A stretch of 64,000 nucleotides of DNA, taken from the NCBI RefSeq assembly GCF_036885195.1, contig NZ_CP133656.1, forward strand, positions 1,054,001-1,118,000, read 5' to 3'. This document shows positions 50,001 through 57,901 of this stretch, piece by piece. The notes under the pieces were generated by a model. That model was not told the origin of the DNA. It saw only the letters and a program-made list of their open reading frames with translations, and searched no databases. Both the position numbers and the translations under genes were made by a program. How positions within the stretch are numbered: the stretch's first letter is position 1; each line of letters opens with the position of its first letter. The stretch comes from Pectobacterium cacticida (GTDB taxonomy: Bacteria > Pseudomonadota > Gammaproteobacteria > Enterobacterales > Enterobacteriaceae).

Positions 50001-50471
50001 AAAAACTCCTCATTAGTATAATTGTATGGTTTCTTTTACAAAAAATTAAACAACCTAATAACAATCCATGTAATAATTAACAAATAAGAAAAGAATGCTT
50101 TTCCCAGAGTTGTTTTGTTTTTTTGTCTGAATCATTTTTATCACCTGGGATTGTCTTTATACTAATCCATAATCGAAATGGTTTTATTGGTAAATCTAAT
50201 TAGTTTATTTTATTTGTCGATAGAATTAATTATTTTGTTTTTCTTATTAATTTTAATTGGTTGATTTATATGGTTTGTTGTGGCCTTTTTGTCTAATTGG
50301 TTTTTATGGCTCGTGATATTAATCAGTAATGCGATTTCTTATGGATGATAATTTTGGTTTAGGAGGTTTTAATAAATGAGGTAGGGATCATAAAAATGAA
50401 ATTTATCGTTAATCCATATTGTTTTTGTTATTTTAATGCTGGAGACTGGGTTTTATTTATACGAAAACATT
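50001..50471. other. AT-rich divergent control region
   Basis: A 471-bp gap with long T-rich and TTAATT-rich runs, much lower in GC than its neighbours. No gene is visible. It must carry the divergent promoters for the transporter operon and the LysR gene. No single operator (T-N11-A) stands out among many AT-rich matches. H-NS-type silencing would be plausible. Confidence 0.4.
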
Positions 50472-51371
50472 ATGAACTTATCGATAAAACAATTACGCGC
50501 TTTTATCGCGTTGACAGAAACGGATAATTTCACGAGAGCCGCGCAGAAAATAAATCTTTCACAGCCAGCATTTAGTTCATTAATTGCGGGGCTGGAGGAG
50601 GAAGTCGGCTATCGGTTATTCGACCGTGATACACGTAAAGTGCAGCTCAATGCCGATGGCCTTCATTTCATTGATATTGCCCGTCGTTTGGTACAAACCC
50701 ATGATGATGCTGTTGATGAAATTAAATCTTACGCTACCGGATATAAAGGGAAGATTGTGCTGGCAATACTGCCATCAATGGCGGTGGAGTGGTTGCCTCA
50801 GGTGCTAGCGCAATACCACCGCGTGTACCCTAAGATTAAGGTTGAGCTACTGGATACGCAGTGGGATCGTTGTCTGAAAGCGGTATTGGATGGAAGCGCC
50901 GATCTGGCGCTGACGGCGGGCCAGCCGTCGGCAGGAACGTTTAGCTCCCGTATGCTGTTTGCCGACAGATTTTATCTTATCTGTCATCATTCCCATCCGT
51001 TGGCGCAGCGCGAAAGTGTTGATGTCGCTGATGTGGTGGCGTACCCGTTTGTCGGATTCTGTAAAGGCACCAGTATCCGGCAATATACCGATCGGCTTAT
51101 CGAGCCAGAAGGGGGGACTTATATACTGGAGGTGCGTCAACTGACAACTATGATGGGGCTGGTGGCGGCTAATTATGGCGTGAGTATTGTTACGGGGCTG
51201 ACGCTGTTCCAGTTCCAGCACAAAGATATTGCGATTGTCCCGTTTCGGGATTTATCGCTACAGCGCGGCATTTATCTGGTAACGGACAAAGCGCGCCAGC
51301 TTTCAGTGTGTGCGAAAGAATTTTATGATTTTCTGCTGGAACGAGCCGAAAATTTTATTCCCGCCGCGTGA
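50472..51371 (+). CDS. LysR-family transcriptional regulator
   Basis: A 299-residue LTTR. The helix-turn-helix is MNLSIKQLRAFIALTETDNF...INLSQPAFSSLIAGLEEEVGYRLFDRDTRKV (split). The effector domain begins about residue 92 (YKGKIVLAILPSMAVEWLP). The start at 50472 fits the conserved N-terminus; an ATG 12 codons upstream (50436) adds non-family residues. It is divergent from the CitMHS-AtuA-like-atoDA-thiolase operon, its likely target. A terminator follows the stop. Confidence 0.9.
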   Translation: MNLSIKQLRAFIALTETDNFTRAAQKINLSQPAFSSLIAGLEEEVGYRLFDRDTRKVQLNADGLHFIDIARRLVQTHDDAVDEIKSYATGYKGKIVLAILPSMAVEWLPQVLAQYHRVYPKIKVELLDTQWDRCLKAVLDGSADLALTAGQPSAGTFSSRMLFADRFYLICHHSHPLAQRESVDVADVVAYPFVGFCKGTSIRQYTDRLIEPEGGTYILEVRQLTTMMGLVAANYGVSIVTGLTLFQFQHKDIAIVPFRDLSLQRGIYLVTDKARQLSVCAKEFYDFLLERAENFIPAA

Positions 51372-51411
51372 TAACTCGGACCGCTCACTGTGCGGGAGAC
51401 GGTGTGACAAT

Positions 51412-51432
51412 GCCCCGAATCAGGGCTTTTTC
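51412..51432 (+). terminator. Terminator of the lysR gene
   Basis: GCCC and GGGC pair across CGAATCA, followed by TTTTTC. It overlaps the 3' end of the convergent ypfN. Confidence 0.6.
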
Positions 51433-51611
51433 TTTGGCCAATTGTCGTCTTCATCATCCCATTTATCGTTGTTGTCACGATGTGGGGGCAGTTTCGGTTT
51501 GTTAAGCAGAAAACGCGTATGGTCAACGTTACGCAACTCTTTTATGCCATTAATCAGCATTCCTACCAGGATAATCAGGATTATCCACCAGTAATCAGCC
51601 AACCATTCCAT
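51420..51611 (-). CDS. ypfN: UPF0370 membrane protein YpfN
   Basis: A 63-residue protein: one membrane helix (WLADYWWIILIILVGMLING) then KELRNVDHTRFLLNKPKLPPHRD...DDNWPKKK, matching YpfN closely. Function unknown. The ATG at 51611 has GAGG seven bases upstream; the ATG two codons earlier is too close to it. It is adjacent to dapE genes as in E. coli. Confidence 0.9.
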   Translation of the reverse strand: MEWLADYWWIILIILVGMLINGIKELRNVDHTRFLLNKPKLPPHRDNNDKWDDEDDNWPKKKP

Positions 51612-51613
51612 GC

Positions 51614-52288
51614 TCATGCCTCATCAACGTTATGAATGTAACGAGTAAACAGCTGTGGCAAGTGTTGGCAAAGCCAAGCGTAGCCAGCGATATCTTCATC
51701 TTGCCAGGCGGTAAGCAAGAGGTCGGGCGTTAGCTGTTCTGCCGCATATTTTGCTAAGGGATAATAGCTAATATGCCAGGGTTCGACTGCGACACCGCCA
51801 AGATCGTGCGCATAGGGCCGATAAAAACCGTATTCATGCATGTGCGCACTCATCCATGCGTTCAACGCAGAAAAATAGCCGCCATCTTCATATTCCCATG
51901 GCGCCAGTTGGAGCGAACCGCCAGCGGGTAATAAATCGGGATCGTAGATATCCAAATCACTGCCCCAATGGTGACGGCTGGCACCGGGCATGGCTGACCA
52001 GCGTAGAATCACTTCACAGCGCTCGCCTTCGCCCAAAGAGGACACATCCAGAGGCTGGCTGTTTGCATCCATCACGGGACGCTCGCCGCGAAACTTGCTG
52101 TTCCAGATCTGACGTTGGCGGGCGAAATCGCGAAACGAACTTGCAGGCTGCAAGTTGAATCCTGCCGTCTTCGCCGCCTGTTGCAGTGCCCGAAACGCCG
52201 TTGCCGCCTCGGGTTGAAGCCGATGGTGACGGTCAAGCGCGATCAGATGTTGGTCGCTTTTCCCGGTTAACATTGCTGGCGTCATCAT
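51614..52288 (-). CDS. M15-family D-Ala-D-Ala carboxypeptidase-like protein
   Basis: A 224-residue VanY/DacY-like metallopeptidase. Zinc residues fall in SRHHWGSDLDIYD (HxxxxxxD type) and VAVEPWHISYYP (ExxH). SSFRDFARQRQIWNSKFRGER is the substrate-side block. No signal peptide is evident, so it may act in the cytoplasm on recycled peptidoglycan peptides or be exported otherwise. The start at 52288 overlaps the dapE stop (ATGA). E. coli has other genes at this place, so it is a lineage-specific member of the dapE cluster. Confidence 0.83.
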   Translation of the reverse strand: MMTPAMLTGKSDQHLIALDRHHRLQPEAATAFRALQQAAKTAGFNLQPASSFRDFARQRQIWNSKFRGERPVMDANSQPLDVSSLGEGERCEVILRWSAMPGASRHHWGSDLDIYDPDLLPAGGSLQLAPWEYEDGGYFSALNAWMSAHMHEYGFYRPYAHDLGGVAVEPWHISYYPLAKYAAEQLTPDLLLTAWQDEDIAGYAWLCQHLPQLFTRYIHNVDEA

Positions 52289-53412
52289 GCGATGAGTTGC
52301 TCCATAATGCGCTGATACATCCGGCTCAGCAGTTGCAGATCTGCCGCGCTGACGCATTCATCCACTTTATGGATCGTGGCATTGACAGGGCCCAGTTCAA
52401 CGACCTGCGCGCCCATGCGGGCAATAAAACGACCATCGGAGGTGCCGCCATTCGTCAGTAGTTCCGGGGTAATTTCGTTGTAGTGCTTGACGGCATTTAC
52501 CACGGCATCGACCAGTTCGCCCCGTGCGGTCAGGAACGGCTGACCAGAGAGTTTCCAATTAATAGTGTAATTAAGCTGGTGTCGGTCGAGTAGTTCCGCC
52601 ACGCGCTGTTGGATTAACGTATCCGTTAATTCGGTGCTGAAGCGAAAATTGAACTGCACAAAGAGTTCGCCGGGAATGACATTATTACTGCCGGTGCCGG
52701 CCTGAATATTGGCGATTTGCATGGTCGTGGGTGGGAAGAAATCGTTACCCCGATCCCACTCGGTGGAAACGAGTTCGTTTAGCGCCGGTGCCGCGCGGTG
52801 AACCGGATTATCCGCGAGATGAGGATAGGCAACGTGGCCCTGTACGCCATGAATGTGCAAATCCGCTGTAATAGAGCCGCGACGACCGTTCTTTACTACA
52901 TCGCCCACGATATGCGTACTGGACGGTTCACCTACCAGACAGTAGTCCAACCGCTCGTGGCGCTCCATCAGCGCCTCGACCACTTTTACCGTTCCATTAA
53001 TAGCGCTGGCTTCTTCGTCCGAGGTAATCAGAAATGCGAGACGCCCTTGATGATCCGGGTGGGCGGCGACAAAGCGCTCGGCGGCAATCACCATCGCGGC
53101 CAGTGAACCTTTCATGTCCGCCGCGCCGCGTCCATACAACATGCCGTCGCGGATGATCGGTTCAAACGGCGGGTACTGCCACTGACTTTCATCCCCGCTG
53201 GGAACCACGTCAGTATGTCCGGCAAAGGCCAGCGTTTTTCCTGTGCCGCGCCATGCCCAGAAATTCTGGGTATCACCAAAATTCATGGTTTCGACGGTAA
53301 AGCCTATCGCCGTCAGGCGTTCAATCATGAGCGCCTGGCAGCCCTCGTCATTCGGGCTGAGTGAAGGGCGTTTAATCAACTGTTGAGCGAGATCTATGAC
53401 TGGGCAAGACAC
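52285..53412 (-). CDS. dapE: N-succinyl-L,L-diaminopimelate desuccinylase
   Basis: A dizinc M20 peptidase-family enzyme of lysine/DAP synthesis. It has 375 residues from a GTG start (53412), the E. coli length. Metal ligands lie in FAGHTDVVPSGD (His, Asp), DEEASA (Glu pair), VGEPSS and the C-terminal ATIHKVDECV (His). GGAG lies ten bases upstream of the GTG. A longer frame to 53487 lacks homology. The GTG begins one base after the yffB stop. Confidence 0.96.
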   Translation of the reverse strand: MSCPVIDLAQQLIKRPSLSPNDEGCQALMIERLTAIGFTVETMNFGDTQNFWAWRGTGKTLAFAGHTDVVPSGDESQWQYPPFEPIIRDGMLYGRGAADMKGSLAAMVIAAERFVAAHPDHQGRLAFLITSDEEASAINGTVKVVEALMERHERLDYCLVGEPSSTHIVGDVVKNGRRGSITADLHIHGVQGHVAYPHLADNPVHRAAPALNELVSTEWDRGNDFFPPTTMQIANIQAGTGSNNVIPGELFVQFNFRFSTELTDTLIQQRVAELLDRHQLNYTINWKLSGQPFLTARGELVDAVVNAVKHYNEITPELLTNGGTSDGRFIARMGAQVVELGPVNATIHKVDECVSAADLQLLSRMYQRIMEQLIA

Positions 53413-53413
53413 G

Positions 53414-53791
53414 TTATGTATTCTCCGCAATAAATTTCTGGTAGCTGTCAACACTAAATCCCAGCAGCGCATTGCCATCGTCGGCAATCAGTAACGGTCG
53501 TTTAATGACCGCTGGCTGCTCCAGCATGAGCTTTTTAGCGGCCTTTGCGCTGTCTTGTGTATCGCCGTTGATATGTTCACGCAGTTCTTCACTGAGTTTA
53601 CGCCAGGTTGTCCCACGTGTATTGAGTAAGGCCCGAAACCCCAGTTGGTTGATAAAGCGCTGTAGCTGCTGTTCATCCAGCCCATCGGCGCGATAATCAT
53701 GGAAGTGATACGCAACTTGTTGTTCGTCCAGCCAACGGCGCGCTTTCTTTATGGTGTCACAGTTTTTAATGCCATACATGGTCAGCGCCAT
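53414..53791 (-). CDS. yffB: ArsC/Spx-family protein YffB
   Basis: A 125-residue thioredoxin-fold protein with YGIKNCDTIKKARRWL (single N-terminal Cys) and NTRGTTWRKL, IKRPLL, as in YffB. It resembles ArsC/Spx proteins but has no proven substrate; a glutathione-dependent thiol role has been suggested for homologues. The ATG at 53791 aligns with E. coli; 31 upstream codons are ignored as non-homologous. It forms an operon with dapE. Confidence 0.9.
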   Translation of the reverse strand: MALTMYGIKNCDTIKKARRWLDEQQVAYHFHDYRADGLDEQQLQRFINQLGFRALLNTRGTTWRKLSEELREHINGDTQDSAKAAKKLMLEQPAVIKRPLLIADDGNALLGFSVDSYQKFIAENT

Positions 53792-54022
53792 AGCGGTAAA
53801 ATCCTTTCTGTTTATTGTGTAGCATGACGATAGCTGTACCGGACAGCATGGCCCCGCGGGTCCGATCGTGCGATGATCCAGCATGCCGAAAAATGACGGG
53901 GAGATCTACTGCGAACTGTGTGGCAGAAATTGGTGGAAGTACACTTTTTATACTTTCATAACGCTTTTCCTGATTAAAAAGTGTGCGTATAATGCGCGGT
54001 CTTTGATTGACAAGAGGTTCGC

Positions 54023-54082
54023 ATGGTAGAAGTAGAAGTGAGTACTTGGAAAGATTTTATTGAAGCAATGTTACGCAAATAA
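54023..54082 (+). CDS. ypfM: Small protein YpfM (19 residues)
   Basis: The frame encodes MVEVEVSTWKDFIEAMLRK, closely matching the E. coli small protein YpfM (WKDFIE and MLRK blocks identical). AGAGG lies seven bases before the ATG, and a TATAAT (53988-53993) with a plausible TTTTCC-type -35 lies upstream. A terminator follows 49 nt after the stop, so it is a monocistronic small mRNA. Function is unknown; it is divergent from yffB-dapE. Confidence 0.88.
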   Translation: MVEVEVSTWKDFIEAMLRK

Positions 54083-54130
54083 TAAAAGTACTGCTAGTCA
54101 TTGCATCCCAGGCATAAAATCATACGAATA

Positions 54131-54162
54131 AGCAGTATTGAGTCTCTCATGCTGCTTTTTTT
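54131..54162 (+). terminator. ypfM terminator
   Basis: AGCAGTATTGAG pairs with CTCATGCTGCT (one bulge) around TCT, ending in seven T residues. Confidence 0.8.
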
Positions 54163-54240
54163 ATGCAAAAAGAGGAAACTTGAGTGAATAAAAGAGGGTA
54201 TTATTAAGTTTGTGGGTGATTTCTATTTTATTCAATTAAT

Positions 54241-54603
54241 TCATATGGATGATTGGTTAAGTGCAAATTTTGCTGCCGCAATCGCGTGCAGCTTGCTGGT
54301 ATCAAAAAGAGGAACTATCGCATCCTGATCACCGATCAGTAACGGAATTTCTGTACAACCCAAGATGATGCCTTCTGCGCCTTGCTGTTCAAGCTGCTGG
54401 ATAATGCCGCGATAGGCCTGCCGTGAGACGTCGTTAATGTTCCCTAGACAGAGTTCGTCGTAAATGATGCGGTTAACGATCTCTTTCCCCTCATGGTCGG
54501 GAACCACGACCTCCACACCAAATCGTTCCTGAATGCGCAGGCGGTAAAAATCCTGCTCCATGGTATGGCGGGTGCAGAGCAAACCCTGTGCTTTACTTAC
54601 CAT
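54241..54603 (-). pseudogene. Aspartate/glutamate racemase, C-terminal remnant
   Basis: 120 codons matching only the C-terminal half of YgeA-type racemases: TRHTMEQDFYRLRIQERF, IIYDELCLGNI, EGIILGCTEIPLL (second catalytic Cys) and PLFDTSKLHAIAAAKFAL. The full family is about 230 residues; the N-terminal half with the first catalytic Cys is missing. Upstream DNA in this frame (toward 54670) does not resemble it. LLGTR is altered to LLCTR. Probably a 5'-deleted relic without racemase activity, although ATG with GGAAATTGTC upstream could still be translated. Confidence 0.75.
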
Positions 54604-54819
54604 GACAATTTCCTTGCGATGGTAAAAGTAAAGAAAGCGTTTATAGATGCGTTTTTGTATTGAGCGTACCGATAAACCGGAGCCGTCCGGCCATCTAATG
54701 CATCTTTTTAGCGATTTTTATCACTTTTTATCCAACTTCAACTGGACAAAAGGCCAATCTATTGCTGTACTGTACGTGACACAGATTTTGTGTCTTTCAT
54801 TCATGTAAAGGTAAGTTTG

Positions 54820-55029
54820 ATGTCTAAGATTAAAGGTAGTGTTAAGTGGTTTAATGAGTCCAAGGGCTTCGGTTTCATTACTCCAGAAGACGGTAGCAAA
54901 GACGTGTTTGTGCACTTCTCTGCCATCCAGAGCAATGGTTTCAAAACTCTGGCTGAAGGTCAGCGTGTAGAGTTCGAAATCACCGATGGTGCCAAAGGTC
55001 CTTCTGCTGCTAACGTTAACGCTATTTAA
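54820..55029 (+). CDS. cspE: Cold-shock-family RNA chaperone CspE
   Basis: A 69-residue OB-fold protein. KGFGFITPEDGSKDVFVHFSA (split by position 30) holds RNP1 and RNP2, and the N-terminus MSKIKGSVKWFNESKG is nearly identical to E. coli CspE. It binds single-stranded RNA and can antiterminate. The ATG at 54820 follows AAAGGTAAGTTTG. A frame running 10 codons further upstream is not conserved. Confidence 0.94.
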   Translation: MSKIKGSVKWFNESKGFGFITPEDGSKDVFVHFSAIQSNGFKTLAEGQRVEFEITDGAKGPSAANVNAI

Positions 55030-55045
55030 TTATACCGATTTCGTG

Positions 55046-55073
55046 AAAAACCCGCCATCGGCGGGTTTTTTTT
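55046..55073 (+). terminator. cspE terminator
   Basis: AAAAACCCGCC-ATC-GGCGGGTTTTTTTT, a classic intrinsic terminator, starts 17 nt after the stop. Confidence 0.92.
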
Positions 55074-55200
55074 GCGTGGAATACAATCTTTTTTCCATAA
55101 TACAATTTATTTTTAGCAAAAAGCCGTTCGATAATCCCCGCACATCACTTCTATTATGGATAGATAAATATCCAGGCAACTTATTGATATAATTATTAAT

Positions 55201-55875
55201 TTAATGAAGAGAATTGACGATTTCCAGCGTACCATTAATGATGAATTGTACTCCCATACACACCAGCAGGAATCCCATTAGCCTTGAAATGGTTTCAATG
55301 CCGCTTTTGCCTATCAGGCGCATAATCAGTCCAGAGCTTTTCAGGCTGAGCCAAACAATAACGCTAATCAGAATGAATGTGAGCACGGGGGCAACGGTAA
55401 TCACCCAGGGCGTAATATCGACGCCGCTCTTAATTTGTGATGCAGAGCTAATAATAAGAGCAATGGTTCCTGGCCCGGCGGTGCTGGGCATCGCCAGTGG
55501 CACGAAGGCGATATTAACCTCATTGGCGGAAAAACTGCCATCCATCTCTTCTTTTTTGCTTTTAATCTCCGGGGCATGTTCTGGATGTTGTTGCGGAAAA
55601 AGCATTCGAAAGCCGATAAATGCGACAATGAGCCCGCCAGCGATACGCAATCCAGGAATAGATATCCCGAACGTATTCATCACGATCTGGCCTGCATAGT
55701 AGGCAACAGTCATAATAATAAAGATATACAGCGAAGCCTGAAAGATTTGACGATCTCGCTCTTCTTGGCTCATGTTACTGGACATCGCTAAAAATACCGC
55801 CACGGTTGTCAGTGGGTTTGCCAGAGGCAGGATTAGCATCAGGCCGAGACCGACAGTTTGAATCAATTCCAGCAT
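55201..55875 (-). CDS. marC: MarC-family membrane protein
   Basis: A 224-residue protein with six helices. GLGLMLILPLANPLTTVAVFL, GISIPGLRIAGGLIVAFIGFRMLFPQQ and SRLMGFLLVCMGVQFIINGTLEI are highly similar to E. coli MarC. Despite its name, MarC is not known to confer multiple antibiotic resistance; its transport substrate is unclear. AGGAAATAGA precedes the ATG. It stands alone, convergent with cspE. Confidence 0.88.
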   Translation of the reverse strand: MLELIQTVGLGLMLILPLANPLTTVAVFLAMSSNMSQEERDRQIFQASLYIFIIMTVAYYAGQIVMNTFGISIPGLRIAGGLIVAFIGFRMLFPQQHPEHAPEIKSKKEEMDGSFSANEVNIAFVPLAMPSTAGPGTIALIISSASQIKSGVDITPWVITVAPVLTFILISVIVWLSLKSSGLIMRLIGKSGIETISRLMGFLLVCMGVQFIINGTLEIVNSLH

Positions 55876-55953
55876 TCTATTTCCTCTTTATGAGAAAGCA
55901 GTAGATCGAAAACGCGGTGAGTGATTACTCTTTGTTATCCTTACCGACATTAT

Positions 55954-56442
55954 TTAGGCGAGCTCATCTTCCGCCAGTTTTTTGAAACGGTGGAGCGTCT
56001 TCGTCAACATATCGCGTGAAAACAGATCAAACATTTGGCCGATCTTCCTCCCGATCAATCCTCCGGGAGGATTATAGCGAATCGTCAGCGTGACGACGGT
56101 ACCCATTTGCGGAGTAGGTTGCTGGAAAGAAAGCCTACCCTCGTTGGGGACGCGCGCGCCTTTAAGTGAACGCCAGTGAATATACTCTCCGGATTTTTCG
56201 TCGATAATACGAGCTTGCCATTCAATAAGTGCGCCAATTGGCGTGTTTATCCGCCAGTTTGAGTCAGTATCATTCAGTATCTCTATACTGGCGAAGTGCC
56301 CCATTAGGATCGGCAATGTTTCCGGCTTACGCCAAAGCTCGTATAGACGCTCAGCAGGGCGATTGATCATAATGTTGCCGCTTATGGTATTGGCGTAGTT
56401 GTCGTCTTGCGCCGAAATTTTTTTTAAAAAAGAGGGGAACAC
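55954..56442 (-). CDS. SRPBCC-family (cyclase/dehydrase-like) protein
   Basis: A 162-residue START-like hydrophobic-pocket protein: INRPAERLYELWRKPETLPILMGHF at the start and WRINTPIGALIEWQARII in the core, then an amphipathic C-terminus (RDMLTKTLHRFKKLAEDELA). The family binds lipids or polyketides and often has no known role. The start is a GTG at 56442 after GGGAGGATAATGC. Confidence 0.75.
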   Translation of the reverse strand: MFPSFLKKISAQDDNYANTISGNIMINRPAERLYELWRKPETLPILMGHFASIEILNDTDSNWRINTPIGALIEWQARIIDEKSGEYIHWRSLKGARVPNEGRLSFQQPTPQMGTVVTLTIRYNPPGGLIGRKIGQMFDLFSRDMLTKTLHRFKKLAEDELA

Positions 56443-56758
56443 GCATTATCCTCCCTAATGGAAATTACCCCGTAATGGGCATATGTACATCATTTTGACT
56501 GAACGAGAGCCTTGGCACAACGATAATGGTCACTCCTCGCGCCATTTTTATAGGTGTAATTCCTTTTTTGCTGTTGCGTTAGTCTGATATAAAATGATAT
56601 TCGTCAATTTATTGCTGAAATTTTAATACCCATTAGGTGTAATCGATATTTATACTCATGTTGTTAGGTCTTTAATAAAGTATTAAATATTGGTTGTTTA
56701 CTTTTTAAATATGCCATGCTACGGTTTTGATCAGCGTTTTTTGCTGGTGAGAATAACA
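56443..56758. other. AT-rich intergenic stretch
   Basis: About 316 bp with no gene I can support. Low GC continues into the orphan gene that follows, which suggests one acquired segment. Possible -10 TATAAA-like boxes are too common here to call. Confidence 0.35.
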
Positions 56759-57094
56759 ATGAGTAATCCATTTCTTGCTAAGTGGAGTCGTAATGGCAAT
56801 TTGCTTTGTCACGGCCATTGGTTAATTTCCTATAAAGAAAGTGTTTTTGCATTATCTGAAAAATATCAAGAAAATCATATGGGAACTCAGGGCATCTACT
56901 CCATTATCGATCCTGATGATGAGACTTATCGGGATGGATTAGATGAGGATGATTGGATACTGGAAAATATTGACTGGTTAGCTGATGCTTTTGAAGTTAA
57001 TAATGTCCCACTTGAGGAGTGTAATTTTAGATTTTTCTTTCAAGCAATTAATAAAGAAGACTGGCGATGCACCAGTTGTGCTGGCTGTATGTAA
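56759..57094 (+). CDS. Orphan acidic protein with Cys-rich C-terminus
   Basis: A 111-residue protein I do not recognise. It is strongly acidic in the middle (DPDDETYRDGLDEDDWILENIDWLADAFE) and ends WRCTSCAGCM, three cysteines in six residues. No signal peptide or membrane helix. The ATG at 56759 follows GGTGAGAATAACA; the frame extends 23 codons further upstream without a ribosome-binding site. The AT-rich base composition differs from its neighbours, which hints at transfer. Small acidic proteins of this kind include many immunity proteins, but nothing specific supports that here. Confidence 0.55.
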   Translation: MSNPFLAKWSRNGNLLCHGHWLISYKESVFALSEKYQENHMGTQGIYSIIDPDDETYRDGLDEDDWILENIDWLADAFEVNNVPLEECNFRFFFQAINKEDWRCTSCAGCM

Positions 57095-57299
57095 TTTTGT
57101 TCAATCTTAAATAATGTTTTGTCACATGCTGTCCTCCCTATCTTAATCCGAACTGTGGAGTTTACTTTCCAAGTACTATCGGAATTCCTTTCATTCTCCT
57201 CTTTTTTTGCTATGCGTCTCGCATTCCGCGCGGTGGAACGTCTTTTTCAAGGAAAAGTGTTACCCTGATTAAACAGGCGTTGATTAAGATGAGTCGGCA

Positions 57300-57794
57300 A
57301 TGATGGAAGAAAACATTTTGCAGTTAAGTGCCCTGGTGGGGGCAAAACTTCAGGCGCGTAGCGCCACATTGACGTGTGCAGAATCCTGCACTGGGGGCTG
57401 GCTGGCTAAATCTATTACCGATGTGGCGGGGAGTTCGGGTTGGTTTAACTATGGGTTTGTAACATACAGTAACCAAGCTAAACAGCGCTTAGTTAATGTG
57501 CATGCAGAAACATTGGAACGTTATGGTGCGGTGAGTGAAGCTGTCGTTTGTGAAATGGCGGCCGGCGCTTTAAGTGCTGCCGATGCAGATTTCGCCGTAT
57601 CAATTAGCGGCGTTGCTGGCCCTGATGGGGGGACTGAAGAGAAACCTGTGGGCACGGTGTGGTTTGGCTTTATCGATAAACAGGGGAACGTATTGGCGCG
57701 AACAATGCGGTTTAGTGGAGATAGAAATGCGGTACGTTTGCAATCTGTTCACTTTGCGTTACAAACGCTACTCGATGCATTCCTGAAAAAATAA
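57300..57794 (+). CDS. pncC: Nicotinamide-nucleotide amidase PncC
   Basis: A 164-residue CinA C-terminal-domain enzyme that deamidates NMN to nicotinate mononucleotide in NAD recycling. TCAESCTGGWLAKSITD holds the catalytic Ser; SISGVAGPDGGTEEKPVGTVWFGF is the family block. Length equals the E. coli protein within one residue. The start is ATG-ATG at 57300/57303. It sits immediately upstream of recA, as in E. coli. Confidence 0.94.
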   Translation: MMEENILQLSALVGAKLQARSATLTCAESCTGGWLAKSITDVAGSSGWFNYGFVTYSNQAKQRLVNVHAETLERYGAVSEAVVCEMAAGALSAADADFAVSISGVAGPDGGTEEKPVGTVWFGFIDKQGNVLARTMRFSGDRNAVRLQSVHFALQTLLDAFLKK

Positions 57795-57796
57795 TC

Positions 57797-57824
57797 TTGA
57801 TGCTGTATGCGCATACAGTATAAT
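57797..57824 (+). promoter_or_regulatory. recA promoter with LexA (SOS) box
   Basis: -35 TTGATG (57797-57802) and -10 TATAAT (57819-57824) are 16 bp apart. CTGTatgcgcatACAG (57803-57818) fills the spacer as a perfect LexA operator, so LexA bound here blocks RNA polymerase. Layout is the same as E. coli recA. Confidence 0.93.
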
Positions 57825-57901
57825 GTCATTAATTATCCGGTAATTCATGATTAAGCTGCCGCGTAGAGACAACCACTTTACGCCGCATGACAGGAGCAGA
57901 A

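Noticed and set aside
54721..54915. 64-codon minus-strand frame over cspE
   Set aside because: It is antisense to the conserved cspE start and has no features of its own.
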